A stretch of DNA of 64,000 nucleotides, taken from NCBI RefSeq assembly GCF_963169125.1, contig NC_084799.1, positions 65,518,643 through 65,582,642 on the forward strand, in the 5' to 3' direction. The notes under the pieces were generated by a model that made no database searches, was not told the origin of the DNA, and saw only the letters and a program-made list of their open reading frames with translations. The stretch is from Humulus lupulus (taxonomy: Eukaryota; Streptophyta; Magnoliopsida; Rosales; Cannabaceae). A program made the translations under genes and the position numbers. Below, one piece after another: positions 21,896 through 33,659 of this stretch; within the stretch, counting starts at the first letter, position 1; each line of letters begins with the position of its first letter.

Positions 21896-24030
21896 TGTAG
21901 AGTCCCATAATTTACTTAGCTAGTTAGATAGTAGTAGTAGTAGTAATAGCTAGTATTAGTTATAGTATGTTCATTACTGTGGATTTTGGTTCAAGCTGGG
22001 ACTTAGTTGGAAACTCCTACCAATAGTTATGGATTTTATAAGTTTAACCTATAGTTTAAGAATATTAATTATAACATAAGGTTTGATTAATATTGTTGGT
22101 TATTAATATGATAATTATTATAACCTAAGGTTTAGATAGAGCCAATAAGAATATGACACTTGTCATGAGCATAGTTATTCCTAAGGTTTGGATAGAACCA
22201 ATAGGAATATGACACTTGTCATATGTATGATTATTAAGGAATTATTATTTTAATGATAAAATAAGGGAAATATAAGACTTAGTCTTCACCATAATTTGTT
22301 AGGAGCTTGACATTTGTCACAATTTTATTTATTTGTGATTTCGATATTTTATTTATTTGTGATTTAGATAATTAAATAAACTTTTCGTAACTTTAGGGTA
22401 CTGTAACTTCCGACTTATTTTTGACCCAGTTATGTTATTAATTTTGAAAAACAGTATTTCTAAAAAGTTGTAGATCATTTAATTAGCTTTCTAACGGTAT
22501 AAAGATATTCTAAATCGGAGTCCTACAGCTCCAAATATGTTAATTTTACTGTAGGTTAGTTTAGAGTTACGGGATTTAGAACGTTAAAAGTTAGAATTCT
22601 ATTTTAAATTTGGATTATAATTAGAAGATTTTTATTCCTAGAACTCTATAAATAGGACCTATCACCAAGCTTTTTCATTCATTCTTCAAGCATTGATCAG
22701 AGCCTTCTAGGTGCTAGTGAGACTATAGAGTGATAAACACTTGGGTTAGGGTTATAAGCTTTGTCATTCTAAGCTTATTACACACTTGGGAAGTAAGGTT
22801 CATAAAGTGTATTTCAGTTTCGAGTTGTTGTTCGGTCATAGCAATTTCAAAGGTATTCCTATTCTTAGTTCCTTTTCTGTATTGTTAGTTTTTATAGTTT
22901 TTCTCTACTCAATTCCTAACCCAATCTTCTCTATTCTTGGTTAGGCATTTAAGTTCTTCGAACTTGAGATTTCTTGTTGGTAAGTATCTTCTCGATGGTT
23001 TAGTTCATTCCTCTTCATCTCTTTCTTTTAGAAAACTCACCTCTCTATTAATGGTTTTTAGGAGTGTTCCAAAATCCCGACTTTGTTCTCATCATCCCAG
23101 TATTTTGGTAAGGAAAATATGATAGATCTTGTATGTTTGTATGATATGTTATGCTATGTTTATGTTATGATACGTTTATGTTATGATATGTTTATGCTAT
23201 AATAAGTATATGTATGCTATGTTTTGTAGTCCTTGGGCATATGACTCGCTTAGATAACAAGCCCCAAGATTATGTTTTTAGTCGCTTGGGCATATGACTT
23301 GCTTAGATAGCAAGCCCCAAGATTAGTTTATCATTTTCATGGTTTAGAGTTGTGGTTTATCCTACCTCAGATATTAGATAGGGGACCTAGATGGGTTATC
23401 ATATACTACCATGTGATCTAACCTACCTCTGATATTAGACAGGGGACCTATATGGTTTTATCGCATGCCATGTTAATGAGTTAATGGCCATTAATATTGT
23501 AGTCCTATATGGTGTATGTTTTATAGTGTATGCTTATGATATATGGTATATGTTTTATAGTTTATGTTTATGATGTAGTTTTATGCTTATGATATATGAT
23601 GTATGTTTTTAGTAGGTTTTCCTTGCTGGGCATTAGGCTCATTCCTTTGCTTTTTAGTGTGATGCAGGAAAATGAATATGGAAGGCGAAATGATTCTTGG
23701 TAGCTTGGCTTGTGTGTTGAGGATGGATGAAATGTGTGGACGGATGGAATGTGTGGACTGCATGTCGATCAAGGATGAGGTTATTTATTTTTAGTCTTTT
23801 AAATCATGTTTTTTCCGCATTTAGTTTTGTAAATAATTTTCTTTAGTTTAAAGTTATGTTTTATGTTTTAAACAATGGGTACCCATGCCATATTTTCTAT
23901 TATTATGTAGTTGATACAATATTTTGAGATTTAATAAAGTTATATTATTTCTTATGTACATTTCCCAAAATAGTAGCTATGTATAGTAGATCTAATGGTC
24001 CAAGGTCTTAGAAATAGTTGGGTCATTACA
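21896..24030 (+). repeat. 5' LTR of Tekay element
   Basis: TGTAGAGTCCC...GGGTCATTACA, about 2.13 kb, with TATA box near 22645, a candidate leader intron at 23108-23667, hairpin repeats at 23231-23321 and a second repeat (CCTACCTCAGATATTAGA, about 80-base period) at 23359-23470. Confidence 0.9.
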
Positions 24031-24032
24031 GT

Positions 24033-24044
24033 TGGTATCAGAGC
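24033..24044 (+). promoter_or_regulatory. Primer-binding site (tRNA-Met type)
   Basis: TGGTATCAGAGC two bases after the LTR end, complementary to the 3' end of plant initiator tRNA-Met, as in most chromoviruses. Confidence 0.9.
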
Positions 24045-24700
24045 AACGGTTCATATCCATGAATTTCTCCTTGATACACACGCTCAAGCTCCGAATCTAA
24101 CCGCCAATGTAAGTTGTTTATGTTGTAGTTGTTATGATTATGTGCTTAGTTAACGTTTTAGCCCTTATGTTTTCAGTTAAGAATACCTGTAAATTAGTTT
24201 ATTTTCTTTATTTATTATCTTTGCATAATGATTGTATGTAGTGAAAACATTTTTCCAAATTAATATCATGGTTATTTTGTTATCATGTATGAGTTTGATT
24301 TTTCTTTTGCAATCATAATAAATAATAAATAATGACTAAGTTCGATGAGGGTTGATACAAATTAATGAACCAAGTTTCTATATTGAGAGTTAGGGGGCCA
24401 TAGTAGTGGGAACGATTTTACTGATCCCAGTCCTCCCTCAGTATGGTTAACTTTGGAACAACGATGAGTTTCGAGCCTGAGAATTAAGTCATATAGGATA
24501 ATTAGAAACACACTTAGAAAATAATAAAGACGACTTATTTTTTTTAAAGTTTAGAAACACACCCTAATTATAAGAAGGCTTACATAATTTTTTTTCATAA
24601 GAAATCATAATTAATAGGTCCGAGTTATGTTTGCTTAGATTAAGTTTTGCCTTAGAGCCTAATAGGGTAAGTTCTAACATGTTCTCGACTGTTAGAACTT

Positions 24701-25865
24701 TTGCGGAAGATGTTGTTCAGAAGGTCTGCTCACAACAACGCCAAGGCCTCAAGCGTTGCTCCTGAAACTTATGAAGCCCCTCCAGTTCGCAGAAGGGGAA
24801 GGCATGCAACCAATGCTACTGCTAAAGAGAAGCGCCGCCGCCGTCGGTTGACAACACTGCAGAAATTGCAAGACTACGACAGCAAGTGGAGGAATTACTA
24901 CAGCAACATCGACAACAGACTCAGACTCAGTCTCCACCTCAGCCGCAACCACAACCTCAGCAGATGGCTCAAGTACCCCATCAAGTAGGTCCTTATGGGG
25001 CATGGCCAATGGCGAACTATGCGCCATACCTAGCTTAGCACATGGAGCTAATCTACGAGTAGTTTCGTAAGCAACACGCTCCAAACTTTGAAGGGACAAC
25101 ATACCCCTTTGAAGCAGAAGAATGGCTCAGAAATGTAGAGCCGATCCTAGCGCATATGAATCTCGGCAACGCGGACCATATATCCTACGTTTCGTCTCTG
25201 CTTAAGAAGGATGCTAGAATATGGTGGGACTTAGTTCAACAGACTAACGATGTCGCCACCATGATATGGACAAGATTTGTGGAGCTGTTCCACAAGAAGT
25301 ATTACAACTCGGCAGTCATCGTTACAAGGGTCGAGGAGTTCGCTAGTTTAAAGCAGGGCAACTTAACGGTAGTAGAATATGCTCGGCAGTTCGACAGATT
25401 AGCCAAGTTTGCACCAGAGTTGGTTCCAACTGACTTTATGAGGGTGACCAAGTTCGTTAGAGGACTTAGACCAAAGATTGAATTAGGGGTTAAGCTAGCA
25501 AACTCGGGAAATACTACCTATGCCGATGTTCTAGAAACGACAATAGAAGTAGAAAGGCTTCAGGCGAATGTTAGTAAGGAGAAGGCTAGTAAGTCTGAGC
25601 CTAAACAGCAGGGTCAACCTCAGAATGGTCGAAACAACCACAACAACAGCCGTCAGCATAGCAATAGTAATAGTAATGGTCAGAAGAGAAGGCATCCTAA
25701 TGATAAGTAGGCCAATGGTGATAAAAGGGCACGGACAAACAATGGAGGCAATAAGTCGGGTTATGTAGAATACCCGCAATGCTCTAAGGGCCAAAAGAAA
25801 CATCAAGGGATGTTTCAACTGTGGTTAGGAAAGTCATCGAAAGAAGGAATGTCCATAGCTCAAGC
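24701..25865 (+). pseudogene. Tekay gag
   Basis: An Arg- and Gln-rich N-terminus (from 24701) leads, after a frame change near 24900 and stops near 25036, into a gag core: NFEGTTYPFEAEEWL, then ARIWWDLVQQ (about 25215), RFVELFHKKY, SLKQGNLTVVEYARQF, RVTKFVRGLRP. This is the retrotransposon gag family (capsid). A Gln/Asn/Ser-rich linker and a degraded zinc knuckle (FNCG..., about 25815-25855, with a stop inside) follow. Several stops make it inactive. Confidence 0.88.
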
Positions 25866-26599
25866 AGAAGGAGAAGAGGGATTAAACGATGGTTCCAGAC
25901 CAAAGTCTTTGCCTTGACCAAGGGAGGAGCCCATGCTAGTAACAAGCAGTTACATGTCAGATTCCTATCCTCGATAGTATATGTTCTAGTATCGCTTGAT
26001 TTAGGAGCAATATACTCGTATATCTCATTAGGAATGATAGAGAAATTAGACAAACCTTGTAGAACTAGGTTTGTGACATAGTTGCCTTCGGGTGAAGTAG
26101 TCCTATCATCACGGATAGTACGAGGCGTACCAATCAAAATTGAGGATGTAGAACTCGAAGGAGACCTGATAGAACTGGAGATTAAAGACTTCGACATGAT
26201 ATTAGGCATGGACGGGCTAGGAAGGTATGTCATAACCATCGATAGCAGACGTAAGCAAGTGATGTTCGAGACTCCTGACGGTCAGAAACGATGCTATATG
26301 GGAAAAAATTTAGGACTACGTACACCGTTAATATCAACTCTTAAAGCCCAAAGAATGATAGAAAAAAGGTGTCAAGCATTCTTAGCTAGCGGTATGTATG
26401 TGGTAAAGGAAACACCACAAAAAGTTGGAGACTTCCTCAATGTAAAGGAATTCCTAGAGGTATTTCCTGGAAACTAGCAGGATTGCCGCCGACTCAGAAG
26501 ATAGACTTCACAATCGAACTAGTACCGGGCACCGAGCCATTCGCTATGGGGAGCACTGGTTCTATTTGTGAAGAAGAAGGACGGAAGTATGCATATGTG
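25866..26599 (+). pseudogene. Tekay protease and RT start
   Basis: Protease motif VLVSLDLGAIYSYIS (about 25985; canonical DSGA, here DLGA), then DFDMILGMDGLGRY (about 26190), which is the usual second protease landmark. A stop lies at 26080. After 26477 the frame shifts and shows the RT entry (TIELVPGT..-like sequence near 26510, KKDG near 26575). It is cut at 26599 by the solo LTR and continues at 28524. Confidence 0.85.
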
Positions 26600-28523
26600 T
26601 GATAACTCTACAAAATAGAGTTATTTTACCACTCTTTATGTGCTAATTGTTGCTTAATTATTGAGTTTTTAATTAATTTATTAAGTTTTGAAGTAATTTT
26701 GAATTTATTAGGTTTATTTTGATTTTATATATTTTTGTGTGTTTTTATAGTTATTTTGTTGTAAAATATTGTAGTTAATTATTTAAATTATTATTGTTTA
26801 GTTTGGGGTAAAAAAATGTTATTTTATTGAAACTAAATGTTAAATATAAATTAAGTTATAATTAATATTTTCAAAGAATTAACTTGATTTATTTTATAGT
26901 GAAGATATTTTATTATGATTTATTTTATATTTATTTTGTAGGGAAAATAATGCATTTTTGCTATTGAGGAGAAAGAAAAATGAAGAAAATGTGATATTTT
27001 CAAGGAAAGAAAGCAAAAGAAGTGGCATTTCTCTTCAGCCCAACCCTGGGCCCGCTCCAGCCAGGCCCACGAAAGTCCACATGCACCAACTTCCTTCATC
27101 TTCACCATCACGTGCAGCCACACTCACTAAAGCCCCAAGTCAACAGCCCCCTGCCACCACCAATCCTCTCCATGCCTGGGCATGCACCCAGCCAGCTGCC
27201 AACACAAAGCAGCCCCAAAGCCACCAATCCCATGCATGCCACTTATTGAGCCCAACAAAAATGCTTTTGTACTTTTGTCCCTTTTGCCAAAAATACCACA
27301 TTTTTCCCCACTTTCTACACATTGTACCCCAAAACATCATAATTACACCCTATAATTTACCCATATTTTCCATATTATTATTAAGTTAATTAATTTAATC
27401 AATTTAATTAATTTAAATTGATTATTTTAATTTAGTCATTTTGGCTATAAATAAAGAGTTTTGAAGACCATTTAGGGTGTCCATTTTTAGGGGAGGTTAC
27501 TATACCATAATTTCTACACATTCAAAACATCTCAATTATTTTCTTCTTCTTCTTCTTCTTATTCTTCTTCTCTTTGGTTATTTTCTATGTATTTTTAGAG
27601 GAAAATTTTGGGGGTTTCTCCTCCAAATTTTCCTATTTATGTTTGTAATTTTTAGTGTGTATTTGTTATTCTAGTTATGAGTTTCTAATATTTTTAAGAT
27701 TATTAAGGTGATGATGAAACAATTTGTAACTAGATAGTATTTATTTTGTATGTTGATTTCTCATTTTGTGCAACAAAGTTTATGGAATTTTCTTCTTCAA
27801 ATATCTTCTTTCATCTTAAATATCATGTATTTTGGATTGTTAGCACATATTTGCACTTTGTTCTTCATTAGTGCAAAAACATAATATTCTTTGTGTAAGA
27901 TGTGTCATTAAATTGTACACATCCATGCTTAGAACAAAAATATTATGTTTTGCCTTATAAATAATGCTCATTGATTTATTTGTTATTTCATTAGATTGAT
28001 TTACACTAAATGCTTTAAAATTATAATTTTGTAAAGTGAAGAAAAATCTTATATTTTTAGAAGTAATTTGTGCTTAAAATTATAAATCTATTTGGAAAAT
28101 GATAGTTTGATTTATTTTAACTATCACTAAAACTTGGGAATCAATGTACTTATAAATATTATTGAACTTATATTTTGTGGATTTTAATCCTTAATAATCT
28201 TATTTTACCATCTTCATTTCTATTATTAATTTATACTTATATATATTGTCTTTTATTTATATATATTGTCTTTTATTTATTTATATATATTGTATTTAAT
28301 TTCTATACTATTGTCTTTTATTTTATTTTTATTGTTACAAATTTGCATCAATCTTTGGAGCTAGGTTAGAATTTATTAATTTTGGTTTAAAATAGTTTTC
28401 TTTTTCGATTTTAGACAACTCCTTTGGGTTCGACCTCGTACTTACACGAACATTATTCTATAAATACGATTCGTGCGCTTGCGAGTTATAAATATTTAAA
28501 ACATACTCGTTTTGGGTCCATCA
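26600..28523 (+). mobile_element. Solo LTR, TGATAACTC family, nested in Tekay RT
   Basis: TGATAACTCTACAAAATAG...GGGTCCATCA, 1924 bases, flanked by perfect ATGTG duplications (26595-26599 and 28524-28528). Removal rejoins the RT motif [12 protein letters not shown]. It contains the GC-rich block at about 27030-27250, a CTATAAATA promoter near 27443, a TTCTTCTTC microsatellite at 27540-27570 and the conserved GACAACTCC..TTCG stretch near 28413. No gene. Confidence 0.93.
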
Positions 28524-29340
28524 ATGTGTATAGATTATCACGAGCTGAATAAGGTGACAATTAACAATAAGTACACGCTACCCCGACTTGACGACTTGTT
28601 TGATCAACTCCGAGGGGCAACCGTGTTTTCAAAGATTGATCTACGGTCCGGGTATCATCAGTTCAAGGTACGGGAAGAAGACATTTCTAAGACAGTCTTT
28701 TAGAACTCGTTATGGACATTATGAGTTTCTAGTTATGTCTTTTGGTCTTACCAACGCTCCAGCCGCGTTTATGGATTTAATGAATATGTTCTTTATGGAT
28801 TATTTGGATAAATTCGCCGTAGTATTCATTGATGATATCTTGGTGTACTCAAAGGATAAAGTCGAGAATGAGAAACATTTAAGGTTATTCTTGCTACACT
28901 GAACGAGCATCAGCTTTACGCCAAGTTCAAGAAATGCGAATTTTGGCTTTCACAAGTAGCATTTCTCGGCCACATAGTATCCAAGGACGAGATTGCTGTA
29001 GAGCCATCTAAGGTAGAGGCTGTAAAGATTGGCCAAGACCAAAGAACGCGTCTAAGGTAAGAAGTTTTCTGGGACTAGCAGGCTATTACCGGAGGTTTGT
29101 AGAAGGCTTTTCTAAGATAGCCACTCCACTTACCAACCTGACCCAGAAGCAGCAAAGGTTCAACTGGACGGATAAGTGTGAAGAGTGTTTCCAGTTGCTT
29201 AAGGATATGCTCAGCACCAGTACTTTGTGTACCGACACCCAATGATAAGTTTGTAGTCTATTGCGATGCGTCGAAGTAAGGATTGGGTTGTGTGCTGATG
29301 CAGAATGATAAGGTGATAGCCTACGCCTCAAGGTAAATGT
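28524..29340 (+). pseudogene. Tekay reverse transcriptase and RNase H N-terminus
   Basis: RT blocks: [11 protein letters not shown] (28530), [20 protein letters not shown] (28582), DLRSGYHQ (28640), then after a frameshift at 28700 [21 protein letters not shown] and [11 protein letters not shown], where FIDD is the polymerase active site (28830). A frameshift near 28895 precedes the connection domain (FLGHIVS, about 28965) and RNase H start (VYCDAS..GLGCVLMQ, about 29260-29310). RNase H then stops at YASR (29330) and jumps to NVVADVLSRK, so about half of the domain is deleted. Confidence 0.88.
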
Positions 29341-30300
29341 AGTTGCTGATGTGCTAAGCAGGAAGAATTATGGAAGTCTAGCAGCGTTAGCTGGAATAGA
29401 AAAGCCACTACAGTAGGAGCTGATCAATGCTGGAATAAAAGTAGTCACTGGTAAACTGGCTAACTTGTCCATTTAGTAAAGTCCGTTAGAAGATATACGG
29501 AATGGGCAAGTGCATGATGACACGTTAGTAACACATATAGATGCAGTTAGAGAAGGGAAGGCCACAGATTTCTCAATATCAAGTCAAGGGTTATTAAGAT
29601 ATAAGGATTGGGTATGCGTGCCAAGTGATCAAGGGATTAAGGTGAAGATTCTAGAAGAAGCGCACAATACCCCGTACTCAGTTTACCTAGGGTCAACCAA
29701 GATGGCACACGACATCAAGGCAATGTATTGGTGGCTAGGGATGAAGAAGGACATAGCAGAATTTGGGTCTAAGTGTCTACTATGCCAGCAAATGAAAGCA
29801 GAACATCAGCGGCCTGCAGGCTTATTACAACCACTTAGCATTCCAAAATGGAAATGGGATGATATAGCCATAGATTTCGTGACGGGTTTACCACGAACAA
29901 GTAAGCAGCATGATTCGGCTTGGATAGTAATAGATAGATTAACCAAGCCAGTTCATTTCCTGTCTGTTAAGACTTCGTACACAGCAGATCTTTACGGAGA
30001 CGTTTAAGTCCAAGAAATAGTACGACTGCATAGAATCTCTAAGACAATAGTATTCGATAGAGGATCGGTGTTTACATTGAGATCTGGGAGTGAGTATTTG
30101 TCGCTGATAGAATTCTCCTACAACAATAGCTACCAGTCAACGATCGGGATGGCACCTTATGAGTTGCTTTATGGAAGAAGGTGTCGATCGCCGTTGCATT
30201 ATGACGAGGTAGGAGAAAGGCAACTACTTGGAACTGAAGCTATTAGAGGAGCTCAGGATGTAGTAGCCCTGATTAGAAAGTGTATGCTCGTTGCTCAAAG
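29341..30300 (+). pseudogene. Tekay integrase
   Basis: After the RNase H deletion: ADVLSRK (29345), the integrase HHCC finger (H..H..CLLCQQ, about 29668-29795), then KWDDIAIDFVTGLP with the first catalytic Asp (29860) and IVFDRGSVFT with the second (30050). The sequence then jumps to SEYLSLIEFSYNNSYQ (30090). About 50 residues holding the catalytic Glu region are missing. Stops at 30005 and elsewhere. Integrase function is lost. Confidence 0.88.
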
Positions 30301-30775
30301 CCGTTAGAAAAGTTATGCGGATGCCAAGCGGCATGATGTGGAATTCAAAGTCGGAGATCAAGTTTTCATAAGAATATCTCCTATGAAAGGTGTGAAGTGG
30401 TTTGGGAAGAAAAGCAAACTTAGTCCTTGATTTATAGGTCCTTTTGAGATATTGGATAAAGTGGGAGCAGTTGCATATAGATTAGCCCTACCGCTAGCTC
30501 TAGCAGATAGCCATAATGTGTTCCACATCTCGATGCTGTGTAGATATGTGTCAGACCCATCTCATGTCCTCAAGTACGATACGATAGCACTCTAGAAAGA
30601 CTTGAGTTACGAGGAACGACCAGTTAGCATCCTAGATAGAGGGATGAAAGAATTACAGTCTAAGAGTTTTTCGATAGTCAAGGTCCTATGGAGTAATAGT
30701 TCTGAACGGGAGGCAACGTGGGAGTTGGAGGAGGACATGTTAGCCTGGTATCCGGAATTGTTTGATAAGTAAATT
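30301..30775 (+). pseudogene. Tekay integrase C-terminus with chromodomain
   Basis: KRHDVEFKVGDQVFIRISPMKG (about 30330) is the GPY/F-type module with SKLSP.FIGPFEILDKVG. The end reads VLWSNSSEREATWELEEDM and YPELF (about 30690-30765), a chromodomain signature. In chromoviruses this module is thought to steer integration towards marked chromatin. Stops near 30429 and 30594. Confidence 0.85.
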
Positions 30776-30796
30776 TCGGGGACGAAATTCTTTGTA

Positions 30797-30808
30797 GTAG
30801 GGGAGAAT
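30797..30808 (+). promoter_or_regulatory. Polypurine tract of Tekay element
   Basis: AGTAGGGGAGAA directly before the 3' LTR, preceded by TTTCGGGGACGAAATTC, the usual Tekay context. Primes plus-strand DNA synthesis. Confidence 0.85.
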
Positions 30809-32906
30809 TGTAGAGTCCCAGAATTTACTTAGCTAGTTAGATAGTAGTAGTAGTAGTAGTAATAGCTAGTATTAGTTATAGTATGTTCATTACTGTGGAT
30901 TTTGGTTTAAGCCGGGACTTAGTTGGAAACTCCTAGCAATAGTTATGAATTTTATAAGTTTAACCTATAGTTTAAGAATATTAATTATAACATAAGGTTT
31001 GATTAATATTGCTGGTTATTAATATGATAATTATTATAACCTAAAGTTTAGATAGAGCCAATAAGAATATGACCTTGTCATGAGCATAGTTATGTCTAAG
31101 GTTTGGATAGAACCAATAGGAATATGACACTTGTCATATGTATGATTATTAAAGAATTATTATTTTCATGATAAAATAAGGGAAATATAAGACTTAGTAT
31201 TCACCAGAATTTGTTAGTAGCTTGACATTTGTCACAATTTTATTTATTTGTGATTTAGATATTTTATTTATTTGTGATTTAGATAATCAAATAAATTTTT
31301 CGTAACTTTAGGGTACTGTAACTTTCGACCTATTTTTGACCCAGTTATGTTATGAAATGCAAAAAATAGTATTTCTAAAAAGTTGTAGATAATTTAATTA
31401 GCTTTCTAACGGTATAAAGATATTCTAAATTGGAGTCCTACAGATCTAGATATGTTAATTTTACTGTAGGTTAGTTTAGAGTTACGAGATTTAGAAAGTT
31501 AGAAGTTAGGATTCTATTTTAAATTTAAATTTAAATTTGGATTATAATTAGAAGATTTTTATTCCTAGAACTCTATAAATAGGACCTAGCACCAAGCTTT
31601 TTCATTCATTCTTCAAGCATTGATTAGAGCCTTCTCGGTGCTAGTGAGACTATAGAGTGATAAACACTTGGGTTAGGGTTATAAGCTTTGTCATTCTAAG
31701 CTTATTAGACACTTGAGAAGTAAGGTTCATAGAGTGTATTTCAGTTTCGAGTTGTTGTTCGGTCATAGCAATTTCAAAGGTATTCCTATTCTTAGTTCCT
31801 TTTCTGTATTGTTAGTTTTTATAGTTTTTCTCTACTCAATTCCTAACCCAATCTTCTCTATTCTTGGTTAGGCATCTAAGTTCTTCGAACTTGAGATTTC
31901 TTGTTGGTAAGTATCTTCTCGATGATTTAGTTCATTCCTCTTCATCTCTTTCTTTTAGAAAACTCACCTCTCTATTAATGGTTTTTAGGAGTGTTCCAAA
32001 ATCCCGACTTTGTTCTCATCATCCCGGTATTTTGGTAAGGAAAATAGGATAGATCTTGTATGTTTGTATGATATGTTATGCTATGTTTATGTTATGATAT
32101 GTTTATGCTATAATAAATATATGTATGCTATGTTTTGTAATCCTTGGGCATATGACTTGTTTAGATAACAAGCTCCAATATTATGTTTTTAGTCGCTTGG
32201 GCATATGACTTGCTTAGATAGCAAGCCCCAAGATTACTTTATCATTTTCATGGTTTAGAGTTATGGTTTACCCTACCTCAGATATTAGACAGCAGACCTA
32301 GATGGGTTATCATATACTACCATGTGATCTAACCTACCTCAGATATTAGACAGGGGACCTAGATGGTTTATCGCATGCCATGTTAATGAGTTAATGACCA
32401 TTAATATTGTAGTCCTATATGGTATATGTTTTATAGTGTATGCTTATGATATATGGTATATGTTTTATAGTTTATGTTTATGATATATGATGTATGTTTT
32501 TAGTAGGTTTTCCTTGCTGGGCATTAGGCTCATTCCTTTATTTTTTAGTGTGATGCAGGAAAATGAATATGGAAAGCAGAAAGATTCTTGGTAGCTTGGC
32601 TTGTGTGTTGAGGATGGATGGAATGTGTGGACTGCGTGTCGATCGAGGATGAAGTTATTTATTTTTAGTCTTTTAAATCATGTTTTTTCCGCATTTAGTT
32701 TTGTAAATATTTTTCTTTAGTTTAAAATTATTTGTTTTATGTTTTAAACAATGGGTATCAATGCCATATTTTTTTTTATTATTATTATGTAATTGATACA
32801 ATATTTTGAGATTTAATAAAGTTATATTATTTCTTATGTACCTTTCCCAAAATAGTAACTATGTATAGTAGATCTAATGGTCAAGGTTGAAGAAATAGTT
32901 AGGTCA
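30809..32906 (+). repeat. 3' LTR of Tekay element, lacking its last five bases
   Basis: TGTAGAGTCCCAG... matches the 5' LTR, but ends GGTCA at 32906 where the 5' LTR reads GGTCATTACA. The TCTTC target duplication follows immediately, so the integrated end is five bases short. A candidate leader intron lies at 32035-32558. Confidence 0.88.
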
Positions 32907-33659
32907 TCTTCATCTAAGTCAGAGGACAGTATTTTCGTGATTTGCTCACCAAAATAGGCATGCTCGATTCTAAACCATTACTCACATCGATGGCACTCGG
33001 ATCTTTATCTCTTCATGATGGCACGGTGTTACCTTCGGTCACTGAATATCGAAGTCTGGTTGGTGCTTTGCAATATTGCACTCTCACTAGACCCGATCTT
33101 GCCTTCTCTGTTATATAAAAGGGTTCTTTGTTATATAAAAGGGACTGGCTATCTGGGGTTGTTGCCTCAACCAGATTCTGATCATACGTTACATGTTTAT
33201 ACTGATGCTGATTGGGCATCTTGTTCGGATGATCGCAGAAGCACCATCGCATATTGTCTCTTCCTTGGACATAATCTGATATCCTGGTCTTCGTCCAAAC
33301 AGAAAGCGGTTTCCCGTTCGAGTACCGCCCTATGGCCAACGGAGCTGTCGAGGCTTCCTGGATTCAATCACTCTTGTCTGAATTGAATCCCCCTTTTACT
33401 CAATCACCGGTTCTCTATTGTGACAACATCAATACATTACATCTTGCTTCGAATCCTGTCCTTCATGCTAGAATTAAGCATGTTGAACTTGATTGCCATT
33501 TCATATGTGAGCGGGTTGTTAATAAGTCTCTGCTGCTTGCCTTTGCTTCTTCTGCTGATCAATTGGCTGATTGCGTGACTAAACCGTTAGTTACCAATCG
33601 TTTTCAAGAGCTTTGTACCAAACTCACTGTGCTGCCATACCCAATGAGTTTGCGAGGGA
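32907..33659 (+). pseudogene. Copia (Ale-like host) RT end and RNase H
   Basis: Resumes with LHLSQR, then LLTKIGMLDSKP, YRSLVGALQYCTLTRPDLAF (32940-33110). A short duplication near 33105-33140 (GGTTCTTTGTTATATAAAAG) breaks the frame. RNase H follows: YTDADWASCSDDRRST (33200), SWSSSKQKAVSRSS (33280), YCDNINTLHLASNP (33418), KHVELDCHF (33478), ADQLADCVTKPL (33555). Ends LRGM before the 3' LTR, which is typical of the Ale/Retrofit branch. Frameshifts near 33120 and 33330. Confidence 0.87.

Larger units (their letters stand above)
21896..32906 (+). mobile_element. Tekay-type chromovirus (Ty3/Gypsy) with nested solo LTR
   Basis: Long LTRs (21896-24030 and 30809-32906), TGGTATCAGAGC primer site, gag-protease-RT-RNase H-integrase order, a chromodomain-like C-terminus and a polypurine tract after GGGGACGAAATTC place it in the Tekay branch. 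TCTTC duplications (21891-21895 and 32907-32911) flank it. Deleting it with one duplication restores the Copia frame (AGLHLSQR). Its RT is interrupted by 26600-28523; RNase H and integrase carry deletions. Confidence 0.92.

Noticed and set aside
24749..25102. 117-codon minus-strand frame opposite Tekay gag, considered as an antisense gene
   Set aside because: It mirrors the codon bias of the Gln/Arg-rich gag frame, with no splice sites, promoter or domain, unlike the antisense gene in the Tat element.
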